This document shows, piece after piece, positions 1 through 7,239 of a stretch of 10,718 bases of DNA. The number at the start of each line of letters is the position of its first letter. The first letter of the stretch is position 1. The DNA is from UBA8437 sp003445035. Its GTDB lineage: Bacteria > Planctomycetota > Planctomycetia > Planctomycetales > Planctomycetaceae. The notes beneath the pieces are model-generated. The model saw only the letters and a program-made list of their open reading frames with translations, was not told the origin of the DNA and made no database searches. Made by a program: the position numbers and the translations under genes. The stretch spans positions 1-10,718 of the forward strand of contig CALCHI010000274.1 of assembly GCA_937901285.1 (NCBI GenBank). Direction: 5' to 3'.

Positions 1-68
1 GGACCAACCGGCCTCAGGCATTCCATTTGTGGAACACGTACGAGACCCAATCGCCCCCGCCGTTGGTC

Positions 69-101
69 GTTTCCAGGCCCACCGGGGGTCCTCCTGGAAA
101 C
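69..101 (-). terminator. Hairpin after tuf, possible terminator without a T-run
   Basis: A perfect 9-bp inverted repeat (GTTTCCAGG at 69-77, CCTGGAAAC at 93-101) lies 32 bases after the tuf stop codon. The 15-base loop region can fold further through CCC/GGG. No T-run follows on the minus strand, so it is not a classical intrinsic terminator. It could end the tRNA-tuf transcript with Rho, protect a 3' end, or be a processing site before the next gene, which lies outside the window. The leftmost 60 bases also contain a short TTCCA/TGGAA stem at 21-34; no gene is recognised there. Confidence 0.35.
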
Positions 102-132
102 GAATGTCCTGTGCCGACCGTCGGGCCGACTG

Positions 133-1329
133 CTACTCGATAATCTCCACAACACGACCCGAACCAACCGTCTTACCACCTTCACGGATGGCGAACCGGC
201 TACCTGCGTCCATCGCGATCGGTTTGCCAAGTTCGATATCCATTGTGACGTTATCGCCGGGCATGCACATCTCCACGCCCTCGGGCAGGTGTGCCGCCCC
301 GGTAACATCGGTCGTCCGGAAATAGAACTGAGGACGGTACCCGGTAAAGAACGGCGTGTGCCGCCCACCCTCGTCCTTGGAAAGCACGTAGACTTCGCCC
401 TTGAACCTGGTATGAGGCATGATCGATCCGGGTGCGGCCAACACCTGACCTCGCTGGATCTCGTCCTTCTTGACACCCCGCAGCAGGATGCCGACGTTGT
501 CGCCGGCCTCTCCGGTCGGCAGCGTCTTGTTGAACATCTCGACACCGGTGCAGGTCGTCTCGGCCGTTTCTTTCAAACCGATGATCTCGACCTTCTCACC
601 CATGTTCACCACACCCTGTTCGATCCGGCCAGTGGCGACCGTTCCACGACCTTCGATCGAGAACACGTCCTCGACGGCCATCATGAAGGGCTTTTCGTTG
701 TCGCGGATGGGCTCGGGAATGTATTTATCCAACGCGTCCATCAACTCGCCGATGCACGCGTTAGCTCCTTCGTCTTCCGGGGCATCCAACGCCGGTTTGC
801 TCGCCCCGTGAATGATGGGAATTTCTTCGCCGGGGAAGTCGTGCTTGGTCAGCAGGTCCCGGATCTCCTCCTCGACCAGCATCAACAACTCTTCGTCGTC
901 GACCAGGTCGACTTTGTTGAGGAACACGACCAACGCGGGAACGTTGACCTGCCGTGCGAGCAGGATGTGTTCGCGAGTCTGAGGCATCGGACCGGTGCCC
1001 GCTTCGACCACCAGGATCGCCCCATCCATCTGGGCCGCACCGGTGATCATGTTCTTGATGTAGTCGGCGTGACCGGGGCAATCGATGTGAGCGTAGTGTC
1101 GCGCGTCGGACTCGTACTCGACGTGACTCACAGCAATGGTCACCGTCTTGTTCTCGTCGCGAACGGTTCCACCTTTGGCGATATCGGCGTAGCTCTTGAA
1201 CTCCGCAAACCCCTTGGTCTGCTGCACCGCCAGAATCGCCGCCGTCAATGTCGTCTTGCCGTGGTCGATGTGACCAATCGTCCCGACGTTGACGTGCGGC
1301 TTGTTTCGTTCAAATGTTTCCTTGGCCAT
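133..1329 (-). CDS. tuf: Translation elongation factor Tu (EF-Tu)
   Basis: This GTPase carries aminoacyl-tRNA as a ternary complex to the ribosomal A site in the cytoplasm. The 398 residues are full length for the family. Seen: G1 GHIDHGKT (19-26), G3 DCPGH (83-87, with the catalytic His87), G4 NKVD (138-141), and the domain 2-3 signatures GRGTVATGR and KDEGGRHTPFFTGYRPQFYFRTTDVTG split across the C-terminal half. Switch I is unusual: KTVTI (61-65) replaces the usual RGITI but keeps the Mg-coordinating Thr (Thr64). The G5 loop reads GASK (175-178) instead of GSAL. I recall a very similar switch I from Rhodopirellula, so this looks like a lineage trait. The ATG is preceded by GGGAGA with a 10-base spacer. 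It is the last visible gene of the tRNA-tuf operon, 118 bases after tRNA-Thr(GGT), and ends with TAG. Confidence 0.98.
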   Translation of the reverse strand: MAKETFERNKPHVNVGTIGHIDHGKTTLTAAILAVQQTKGFAEFKSYADIAKGGTVRDENKTVTIAVSHVEYESDARHYAHIDCPGHADYIKNMITGAAQMDGAILVVEAGTGPMPQTREHILLARQVNVPALVVFLNKVDLVDDEELLMLVEEEIRDLLTKHDFPGEEIPIIHGASKPALDAPEDEGANACIGELMDALDKYIPEPIRDNEKPFMMAVEDVFSIEGRGTVATGRIEQGVVNMGEKVEIIGLKETAETTCTGVEMFNKTLPTGEAGDNVGILLRGVKKDEIQRGQVLAAPGSIMPHTRFKGEVYVLSKDEGGRHTPFFTGYRPQFYFRTTDVTGAAHLPEGVEMCMPGDNVTMDIELGKPIAMDAGSRFAIREGGKTVGSGRVVEIIE

Positions 1330-1447
1330 CGTTCCAGTTTCTCCCGATCCTGCTTTCGTTTGAGGATGCGTGTGTGGGTTGTCGTCTCGCGTTGGTCTCG
1401 GCGTGTGCCGTTTTTCGAAGGTGTCGTTGTTGATCGTTTTGACAAGG

Positions 1448-1520
<73 letters not shown>

Positions 1521-1605
1521 CTGGTGCGGCCTTGAGCCACTTGGAGCCGCCGGGGCCAATTTCCAGTTTGTCCACTCGACCGGGGCAGGCCCTGAACCGG
1601 CCAAG

Positions 1606-1676
<71 letters not shown>

Positions 1677-1868
1677 GTCTGGCCCGCACCCGGTCTACCC
1701 GTCGCAAAGCGAACGTCTGGCTCCGGCGAGTTCGAGGTCTCCTTGAATTGTGACGTGTGTGTTGGCGGTTGAATAAGGGTCTTGCCGGTTGCTGAGTCGC
1801 ATCGAAAACAGTTGGTGAAAACAATCGGCGTTTCAGGGATTCGGGTTGAGTCACTCCCACAGTTCAAT

Positions 1869-1885
1869 AAAGCCCGGCCAGCTTT
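1869..1885 (-). other. Small hairpin in the tRNA-Tyr/tRNA-Gly spacer
   Basis: On the minus strand AAAGC, a 7-base loop TGGCCGG, and GCTTT followed by ATT form a short stem 30 bases after the tRNA-Tyr 3' end. It resembles a weak terminator or a processing stem. The rest of the 238-base spacer (1677-1914) shows no gene, tRNA-like fold or convincing promoter. Confidence 0.25.
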
Positions 1886-1914
1886 CACGATACGACCGGC
1901 AGGGGTTGGGGAAA

Positions 1915-1996
<82 letters not shown>

Positions 1997-2033
1997 TCGA
2001 TCTCGTCTTGGTAGCGAGCTGACCGGCGCGGGA

Positions 2034-2106
2034 AGCTAGCGGTGGGACTCGAACCCACAACCTCCGGTTTACAAAACCGGGGCTCTGCCGATTGAGCTAC
2101 GCTAGC
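2034..2106 (-). tRNA. tRNA-Thr, anticodon TGT
   Basis: The 73-nt cloverleaf has acceptor arm GCTAGCG/CGCTAGC, D stem GCTC/GAGC, anticodon stem CCGGT/ACCGG around loop TTTGTAA, and T stem GTGGG/CCCAC with TTCGAGT loop. The anticodon TGT reads ACA and ACG. No CCA is encoded. It is the first gene of the tRNA-tuf operon, starting about 25 bases after the predicted transcription start, and corresponds to thrU in E. coli. Confidence 0.97.
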
Positions 2107-2137
2107 CCATAAATCCTCGTGGGACAACAGGTTGGTA

Positions 2138-2165
2138 AATATAGCAACCCGATTAGGCCTTGCAA
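2138..2165 (-). promoter_or_regulatory. Sigma-70-type promoter of the tRNA-tuf operon
   Basis: On the minus strand a -35 box TTGCAA (2160-2165), a 16-base spacer and a -10 box TATATT (2138-2143) match the housekeeping consensus at 10 of 12 positions. Transcription would begin near 2131, about 25 bases before the first tRNA. The AT-rich -10 stands out in otherwise GC-rich DNA. The promoter lies between the stop of the upstream sigma gene (2259) and the tRNAs, so the operon has its own start. Confidence 0.75.
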
Positions 2166-2168
2166 GGC
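2157..2168. repeat. 12-bp perfect palindrome on the -35 box
   Basis: GCCTTGCAAGGC is its own reverse complement and is centred on the TTGCAA -35 box of the tRNA-tuf promoter. It could be an operator that blocks sigma access, or a chance palindrome. No second copy was noticed in the window. Confidence 0.4.
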
Positions 2169-2258
2169 AGAATGAACGGTTTCGGGCTAGCTGGGGCAGC
2201 ACCCAACCACCGTTGGACGCCCGACTCCGCTGCTCCCACACCGTCAAAGCGGCCAATC

Positions 2259-3935
2259 TCAATCGAGTCCGGGAATCTCGAGGCTCTCGGTACTCGCGAC
2301 TCGCTGGAGTTTCTTCAGCGCGCGGCTCTCGAGTTGGCGGATCCGTTCCTTGGTCACACCGAACCGGCGGCCAACCTGCTCGAGCGTCTGGGGTTCGCTG
2401 CCTTCGGTCAACCCGTACCTCCGGGTGATCACTTCACGTTCACGAGGATCCAGCTGCTCCAGAATCTCGTTGATCACCACCCGGTGCTGCAGGTGGTGCC
2501 GTTGCGCGAGAAACGGGTTGGACCGTTCTTCGGACCGTCCCAGGAACAATTCGTCGTGTCCGGTGCGAAAACGATCCTGCTGGCGATGCTCGCGTGGCAC
2601 CGACCTGGCGAAGTTCCGCATGACTGCCCAGGTGGCGTATGTCGAAAACTTGTTGCCGCGAGTGTAATCGAACTTTTCGATCGCACGGATCAGCGACAGA
2701 TTCCCGTCGCTGACCATCTCGAAGAAATTCATCCCGGGCCTGAGGTGCTTCTTGGCAATCGAGACCACCAGCCGGAGATTGCTGCGAATCAGGAAGTTCT
2801 TCACCGCCTGGCTCTCTTCCAGCAACGTCTCAACCTGATCCATGGCCAACCGACCGTTTCGTCCGGTGCATCGCTCGCCAAGCCGAGTCTTTCGCACGTC
2901 GACGGCCTGCCATCTCAAGAAATTCATTTTCCGGAAGTGATACTGCTCCTGCTCACGGGTCAGGATCGGCAGCTGGTACAACGCGGCCAGGTAGGCTGGC
3001 AATCCGGGTGGTGGCTTGGTCAGTTTTGCTTTCGGATTCTCCGGCGGCTCGCACAGAATCCACGCCTCGGCCCCCGGCTCGGAGAACTCGTCGCTGTCCA
3101 TGAACTCGATGGGCTGCTCGAGCAGGATCTCACCACGGGTCTCCGTGGCGATTCGGTAGATCGAGTTCCGTGAGCGCCCAAAGCGTCTCGCGAGCAGATC
3201 GACCGAGGTCCCCTGTCGAACCAGCCGATAGATCTCGAGCCGATCCTCCTCTCCGAGCTTTGTCGTCGCATCGGGGAAGACGGCAGCCGCCGGGTGATCG
3301 CGATCGTGGTCCCGCAACAGCGTGCGAACCGTTTCGGACGATCGCCCCATTCTCCGGGCCAACAGCCGGCAGATACTTGTTGACGTCTCGCCGTCTCGAA
3401 CCATTTGCCGCGCCGCCTGCACGATCTCCTCGCGCTCACGAGCTCCGACGTGCGAAAATCTCGCACCCCGGTCGATCTCGGCAGCGTGCCGCCTCGCAAA
3501 TCGATCAACGGCCGACTGTAGGAAGCCAACTCGCTTCCGCCCGTCAACCAGAAATCTTCGTGACACCAGGCCACGGTCACGCCAGCGATCGACGGTCTTG
3601 GTCGAGACGCTGTACCGCTGGGCCACCTGGCCAACCGTCAGCACCGGCTCCCCGACATCGGAGACAGAGAGATCGAGACTGTCCGAGAGGTCCTCGACCA
3701 GGCATCTCAGGTCGCGGATCGCCTCGTGGCCGGACAACTGGAGGTCCGGATATTTCTCGGACCGGTAACCGGTCAACTCCTCGCAGACATCCTGGTAAGC
3801 GTAGAACCGTTCGGGGTGAAGACGATCGACGAACCGCTCGGCTCTCTCGATCTGCTTCAACCGTACGCTCCGTGGAGCGTACCGCACTTGCTGGCGACTC
3901 AACTGGGCCATCGCCGGGTTGTTGTATCGTGCCAT
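2259..3935 (-). CDS. Composite sigma-70 factor with N-terminal helix-turn-helix modules
   Basis: A 558-residue RNA polymerase sigma factor that should direct promoter selection. Order of parts: basic N-terminus and a conserved-looking helical segment (about 12-95), a MerR/excisionase-like HTH (99-150, with TVGQVAQRYSVSTKTVDRWR), two more predicted HTH segments (about 165-211 and 231-265), region 1.2 (about 312-345), region 2 (about 372-458, FSTYATW at 430-436) and region 4 (about 485-548, TLEQVGRRFGVTKERIRQLE). Region 4.2 is close to RpoD. In region 2.4 only the first of the paired tryptophans remains (Trp436, then Ala437), and RpoD Gln437 and Thr440 correspond to Arg440 and Ala443. About 26 residues join regions 2 and 4, so region 3 is essentially absent. 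The ATG has AGGA with an 8-base spacer; the in-frame ATG at codon 9 does not. I recall similar architectures in other planctomycetes; function is inferred, target promoters unknown. Confidence 0.9.
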   Translation of the reverse strand: MARYNNPAMAQLSRQQVRYAPRSVRLKQIERAERFVDRLHPERFYAYQDVCEELTGYRSEKYPDLQLSGHEAIRDLRCLVEDLSDSLDLSVSDVGEPVLTVGQVAQRYSVSTKTVDRWRDRGLVSRRFLVDGRKRVGFLQSAVDRFARRHAAEIDRGARFSHVGAREREEIVQAARQMVRDGETSTSICRLLARRMGRSSETVRTLLRDHDRDHPAAAVFPDATTKLGEEDRLEIYRLVRQGTSVDLLARRFGRSRNSIYRIATETRGEILLEQPIEFMDSDEFSEPGAEAWILCEPPENPKAKLTKPPPGLPAYLAALYQLPILTREQEQYHFRKMNFLRWQAVDVRKTRLGERCTGRNGRLAMDQVETLLEESQAVKNFLIRSNLRLVVSIAKKHLRPGMNFFEMVSDGNLSLIRAIEKFDYTRGNKFSTYATWAVMRNFARSVPREHRQQDRFRTGHDELFLGRSEERSNPFLAQRHHLQHRVVINEILEQLDPREREVITRRYGLTEGSEPQTLEQVGRRFGVTKERIRQLESRALKKLQRVASTESLEIPGLD

Positions 3936-4026
3936 CCGTTGCGTCCTGCCTTTCTGCCCGCAAGGGGAAACGCGTCGGTTCTCGCTTCCTTTCTTAGTGG
4001 ATGCCGGGGAATGAACTTCAATAACG

Positions 4027-4064
4027 AAAAAAAAAACGTGGTGGATGAAGACCCTGTCTCCACC
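4027..4064 (-). terminator. Intrinsic terminator (stem plus T10) after the CopD-like gene
   Basis: On the minus strand GGTGGA (4059-4064) pairs with TCCACC (4040-4045); three bases later comes an unbroken run of ten T (4027-4036). A small inner GAC/GTC stem can extend the fold. It lies 54 bases after the stop of the CopD-like gene and should end its transcript. It also lies 91 bases upstream of the sigma-factor start, so it would shield, or attenuate, that gene. Confidence 0.75.
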
Positions 4065-4083
4065 CGCTTCATTCTACGCGATA

Positions 4084-4112
4084 TGAGACGCTTTGCGTGG
4101 GAGAAAAGTTCC
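4084..4112 (-). promoter_or_regulatory. ECF/sigma-E-like promoter candidate
   Basis: On the minus strand GGAACTT (4106-4112), a 16-base spacer and GTCTCA (4084-4089) resemble the sigma-E class consensus (GGAACTT, about 16, TCTGA/GTCTAA). Transcription would start near 4077 and head toward the sigma-factor gene, but would first meet the hairpin-T10 element at 4027-4064. It lies immediately after the CopD-like stop codon. A housekeeping-type promoter for the sigma gene downstream of the terminator is not convincing (TTGAAG and TAAGAA, 19 bases apart). Confidence 0.35.
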
Positions 4113-4117
4113 CGCGT

Positions 4118-4630
4118 TTACGCAACTTGGGACCAAAAACCGATCACCGTCGCCGTTTCCGCCTCTCCGGAGGTCTGTGGGACAGAACGGATTTTCAGGT
4201 ACCCGGAGATCGCCACGATCAGAGCAGCCAAGGCAATCATCACCACCAGCGTTCGGTGGGCCTTCTCGCGCAGCCCCTTGAGGGCCTGGGAACGACCGAC
4301 AAGTGCCGAGGCAAGAAAGAACAGCACCAGGGCCAACAGCATCTTGATGCCGACCAGCATGTGGTACGGGCCGTCTCCCTGGTGAGCCGGACGCATCACG
4401 ACCAGGTAATTGTACAGCCCGCTGACCAGCAACAATGCCATACCGCCATGGACAAACCTCCGCCAGCGACCCAGCACCCGCTCGCGTAGTCCATCGTGAT
4501 CGGCCTGGCCCAGTTCTTCTGCGGCCGGCATCAAGGCGAACCTCATGAAGACACTGCCGCCGACCAGGACGATCGCCGTCGCCACATGCACGACCCGCGA
4601 GATCAACGGCAACAGTTGCTCACTCTCCAT
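4118..4630 (-). CDS. CopD/HemJ-like four-helix inner-membrane protein
   Basis: A 170-residue membrane protein with four predicted transmembrane helices at about 10-33, 60-79, 91-112 and 126-144. The layout (His16 in helix 1, a lysine in helix 3 within GIKMLLALVLF, then GR) resembles the CopD copper-resistance and HemJ families, in which conserved His and Lys residues lie in matching helices; which of the two it is, or whether it binds copper or heme, cannot be settled by eye. The start was moved 81 bases in from the longest reading frame: this ATG follows GGAGG with an 8-base spacer, whereas the upstream start lacks one and adds a polar segment unlike the family. It stands alone, divergent from the PSCyt gene (158 bases apart), with an intrinsic terminator behind it. 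Confidence 0.75.
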   Translation of the reverse strand: MESEQLLPLISRVVHVATAIVLVGGSVFMRFALMPAAEELGQADHDGLRERVLGRWRRFVHGGMALLLVSGLYNYLVVMRPAHQGDGPYHMLVGIKMLLALVLFFLASALVGRSQALKGLREKAHRTLVVMIALAALIVAISGYLKIRSVPQTSGEAETATVIGFWSQVA

Positions 4631-4734
4631 TCCGATCGCCTCCGCCTGTTTCCACTTGGTTCGGTTCAGCCTAGCAACCCCTGTCCGGGGACACCATGTC
4701 GCCAAAGTCACGATCGTCCCGTCTCCGCCACCGT

Positions 4735-4750
4735 GAAGTCTTTCGACTTC
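4735..4750. repeat. 6-bp perfect hairpin in the divergent intergenic region
   Basis: GAAGTC (4735-4740), loop TTTC, and GACTTC (4745-4750) form a compact stem between the CopD-like and PSCyt genes. No T-run follows on either strand. It lies just upstream of the candidate -35 of the PSCyt gene and could be an operator. The divergent gap also holds CCCC/GGGG at 4678-4690. Confidence 0.3.
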
Positions 4751-4753
4751 CGC

Positions 4754-4782
4754 TACACCACGCCGGGTCTTCCCCGTAGAAT
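4754..4782 (+). promoter_or_regulatory. Candidate promoter for a leaderless PSCyt transcript
   Basis: A good -10-like box TAGAAT (4777-4782) is preceded, 17 bases upstream, by a weak -35 TACACC (4754-4759). The expected transcription start is at or within a base or two of the ATG at 4789. That start has no Shine-Dalgarno sequence, which fits a leaderless mRNA. The -35 matches only half the consensus, so this is tentative. Confidence 0.35.
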
Positions 4783-4788
4783 CAAGTG

Positions 4789-7218
4789 ATGTCCCGCTCG
4801 ATCACTCTGGCCGTGTTGCTACTGGTCTCCTCGCGAGCCCCGGCCGCCGACAAGCCGACCGAAATCGCCTATTTCGAGAAACACGTCCGTCCGTTGCTGA
4901 TCCGCCGCTGCTACTCGTGCCACTCGGCACGCAGCAAGCCGATCCGTGGCGAACTGAGGCTCGACACCCGACGCGGCTGGCAGACCGGGGGAGAAAGCGG
5001 ACCGGCAATCCGGCCAGGCCGTCTCGACGACAGCCTGCTGATCCAGGCCATCCGCCACGGCGACGATGTCCCGAAGATGCCACCCAAGAAAAAACTGCCG
5101 GTCGAAGAGATCCGGATCCTGGAACGCTGGGTTGCCCGCGGAGCGGTCGACCCTCGGACCGGCGATCCGACTTCGGGCCGGAAACGTGGCGGGGCCGACC
5201 ATTGGGCCTTCCAGCCCGTCCGGCCGGGTCAGATTCCCAACGCCACCAAGAGCCACGCGAACTGGAGCCGCACACCCATCGACCGTTTTGTGCTGGCACG
5301 CCTGGCCGACGCCGGCCTGGCTCCCTCACCACCGGCAGATCGCCGGGTGCTGATCCGCCGGGTCACCTTCGACCTCACCGGCCTGCCTCCCACTCCCGAA
5401 CAGGTCGCGGCCTTCCTGGCCGACAACCGGCCGGGGGCCTGGGGACGGCTGATCGACCGGCTGCTGGGCAGCCCCCATTACGGTGCCCGCTGGGGTCGAC
5501 ACTGGCTCGACGTCGCCCGCTACGCCGACTCGAACGGGCTCGACGAAAACGTCGCTCACGGCAACGCCTGGCGGTACCGGGACTGGGTGATCGACTCACT
5601 GAACGCCGACCGTCCGTTTGACTCGTTCGTGAGAGATCAGCTGGCCGGGGACCTGGGACCGGGGCGGCCCGGAGAATCTGAGCAGCAGCGGCACCGGCGA
5701 ATGATTGCCACCGGATTCCTGTCGCTGGGTCCCAAAGTGCTGGCCGAGGTCGATGCCAAGAAGATGGAGATGGACATCGTCGACGAACAGGTTGACACCG
5801 TCGGCCGGGCCTTCCTGGGCCTGACGCTCGGATGTGCGCGGTGCCATGACCATAAGTTCGACCCGGTCTCCACCCGCGACTACTACGCCCTGGCCGGAGT
5901 GTTCCAGAGCACACGAACGATGGAGCACTTCAACAAGGTGGCCCGCTGGTGGGAAAACCCCATCGCCACCGCTGCTGACCAACAGCGGCTCGAGACGCAC
6001 AAGATACGGATCACCGGAAAGAAGGCCGCCATCGACGCACTCGTCGAGGCGGCCACAAAGGTGCTCGGCGACGACACCCCCACCGGCGGCAAGGGGAAAC
6101 CGAAGCCGGGCGACATCGAGAAGCGATTCTCCGACGACACCCGCCTCACACTCAAGCGTCTCCGGCAGGAACTCGAGACGCTTCGCGGAGCCACCCCCGA
6201 ACTGCCCACAGCGATGGGGGTCACCGACGGCACGGTGACCAACCTGGCCGTCCACATCCGCGGAAGCCACCTGGACCTGGGCGACTCGGTGCCGCGAGGT
6301 GTCCCCGTGGTGATCGCCGGCCCCGACGCGAAACCGTTTCCGGCCAGGCAGAGTGGTCGGCGGGAACTGGCCGAATGGCTGACCCGGCCGGACAATCCCC
6401 TGGCCGCCCGCGTCTTTGTCAATCGGCTCTGGCGATGGCACTTCGGAAGGGGACTGGTCGCCTCAACCGACAACTTCGGTCAACTGGGCCGGCGGCCCAG
6501 CCATCCCCGGCTGCTGGACTTTCTCGCCGCCGAACTGGTCCGAGGGGACTGGTCGATCAAGCGGCTGCACCGGCTGATCGTGCTCTCGGCCACCTACCGC
6601 ATGCAAAGCAGTCCGCGGAAAGACGCCATGGCCGTCGACCCCGAAAACCGTCTCTGGTGGCGGAGCCCGCTGCGGCGACTCGAGGCCGAGGCCCTGCGGG
6701 ACGCGATGCTGGCCGTCACCGGAGAACTCGACCCGCAGATGGGAGGTTCGCTGCTGCACGTGAAAAACCGGGGCTACTTCTTCGATCACACCTCAAAGGA
6801 CGAGACCCGCTACAACGTGCCCCGTCGTTCTGTCTACCTGCCGGTCGTCCGCAATCATCTCTACGACGTCTTCACACTGTTCGATTACACCGATGCCAGC
6901 GTGATGACAGGCGACCGTGCCAGCACCATCGTCGCCCCCCAGGCCCTGTTCCTGCTCAACAGCGAACTGGTCGAGCAAGCCAGCCGCCGCCTGGCCCGGA
7001 CGGTCCTGGCCAGCCAGGCCACCGATGACTCCGAACGGATTGACCGGCTCTGTGAGCACGTGCTTGGCCGCCCCGCCACCACCTCTGACCTTCGTCGCAG
7101 CTCGGGATTCCTCGAACGGATCCGCGAAGCCCTGCCCGAGAACTCTCAGCCCACCGACGCCTGGTCAGCACTTTGCCATGTGCTGCTGGCCAGCAACGAG
7201 TTCATCTACCTGAAGTGA
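4789..7218 (+). CDS. PSCyt1-PSCyt2-PSD1 planctomycete cytochrome-type protein
   Basis: An 809-residue exported protein of the planctomycete-specific family joining a cytochrome-c-like domain to DUF1549 (PSCyt2) and DUF1553 (PSD1). Seen: a signal peptide (hydrophobic core at 5-14, AxA-type cleavage near residue 20), PSCyt1 with heme motif CYSCH (41-45) and the typical PxMPPKxKL segment, PSCyt2 from about 138 with the second motif CARCH (349-353) followed by DHKFDP, a charged linker at about 400-480, and PSD1 from about 523 to the end (FVNRLWRWHFGRGLV, DNFGQLG). The protein is compact, with no inserted lectin-like domain. The CxxCH motifs suggest covalent heme and a redox role outside the cytoplasmic membrane; the substrate is unknown. 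A GTG directly before the ATG could also serve as start. It is followed after 21 bases by the DUF1501 gene, its usual partner. Confidence 0.93.
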   Translation: MSRSITLAVLLLVSSRAPAADKPTEIAYFEKHVRPLLIRRCYSCHSARSKPIRGELRLDTRRGWQTGGESGPAIRPGRLDDSLLIQAIRHGDDVPKMPPKKKLPVEEIRILERWVARGAVDPRTGDPTSGRKRGGADHWAFQPVRPGQIPNATKSHANWSRTPIDRFVLARLADAGLAPSPPADRRVLIRRVTFDLTGLPPTPEQVAAFLADNRPGAWGRLIDRLLGSPHYGARWGRHWLDVARYADSNGLDENVAHGNAWRYRDWVIDSLNADRPFDSFVRDQLAGDLGPGRPGESEQQRHRRMIATGFLSLGPKVLAEVDAKKMEMDIVDEQVDTVGRAFLGLTLGCARCHDHKFDPVSTRDYYALAGVFQSTRTMEHFNKVARWWENPIATAADQQRLETHKIRITGKKAAIDALVEAATKVLGDDTPTGGKGKPKPGDIEKRFSDDTRLTLKRLRQELETLRGATPELPTAMGVTDGTVTNLAVHIRGSHLDLGDSVPRGVPVVIAGPDAKPFPARQSGRRELAEWLTRPDNPLAARVFVNRLWRWHFGRGLVASTDNFGQLGRRPSHPRLLDFLAAELVRGDWSIKRLHRLIVLSATYRMQSSPRKDAMAVDPENRLWWRSPLRRLEAEALRDAMLAVTGELDPQMGGSLLHVKNRGYFFDHTSKDETRYNVPRRSVYLPVVRNHLYDVFTLFDYTDASVMTGDRASTIVAPQALFLLNSELVEQASRRLARTVLASQATDDSERIDRLCEHVLGRPATTSDLRRSSGFLERIREALPENSQPTDAWSALCHVLLASNEFIYLK

Positions 7219-7239
7219 TCCACCGAAGTCGATTTCCAT

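Noticed and set aside
14..132. Open stretch on the minus strand after tuf ending in GDWVSYVFHKWNA and TGA
   Set aside because: It looks protein-like, but has no plausible start codon with a ribosome site after tuf, and it overlaps the 9-bp hairpin; probably chance.
1677..1914. Possible extra tRNA or small RNA in the long tRNA-Tyr/tRNA-Gly spacer
   Set aside because: A T-arm-like GGATTCGGGTTGAGTC is present on the plus strand, but no acceptor, D or anticodon arms can be folded around it.
2160..3173. 337-codon open frame on the plus strand opposite the sigma factor
   Set aside because: Antisense shadow of a confident sigma-70 gene; it crosses the tRNA-tuf promoter and shows no motif.
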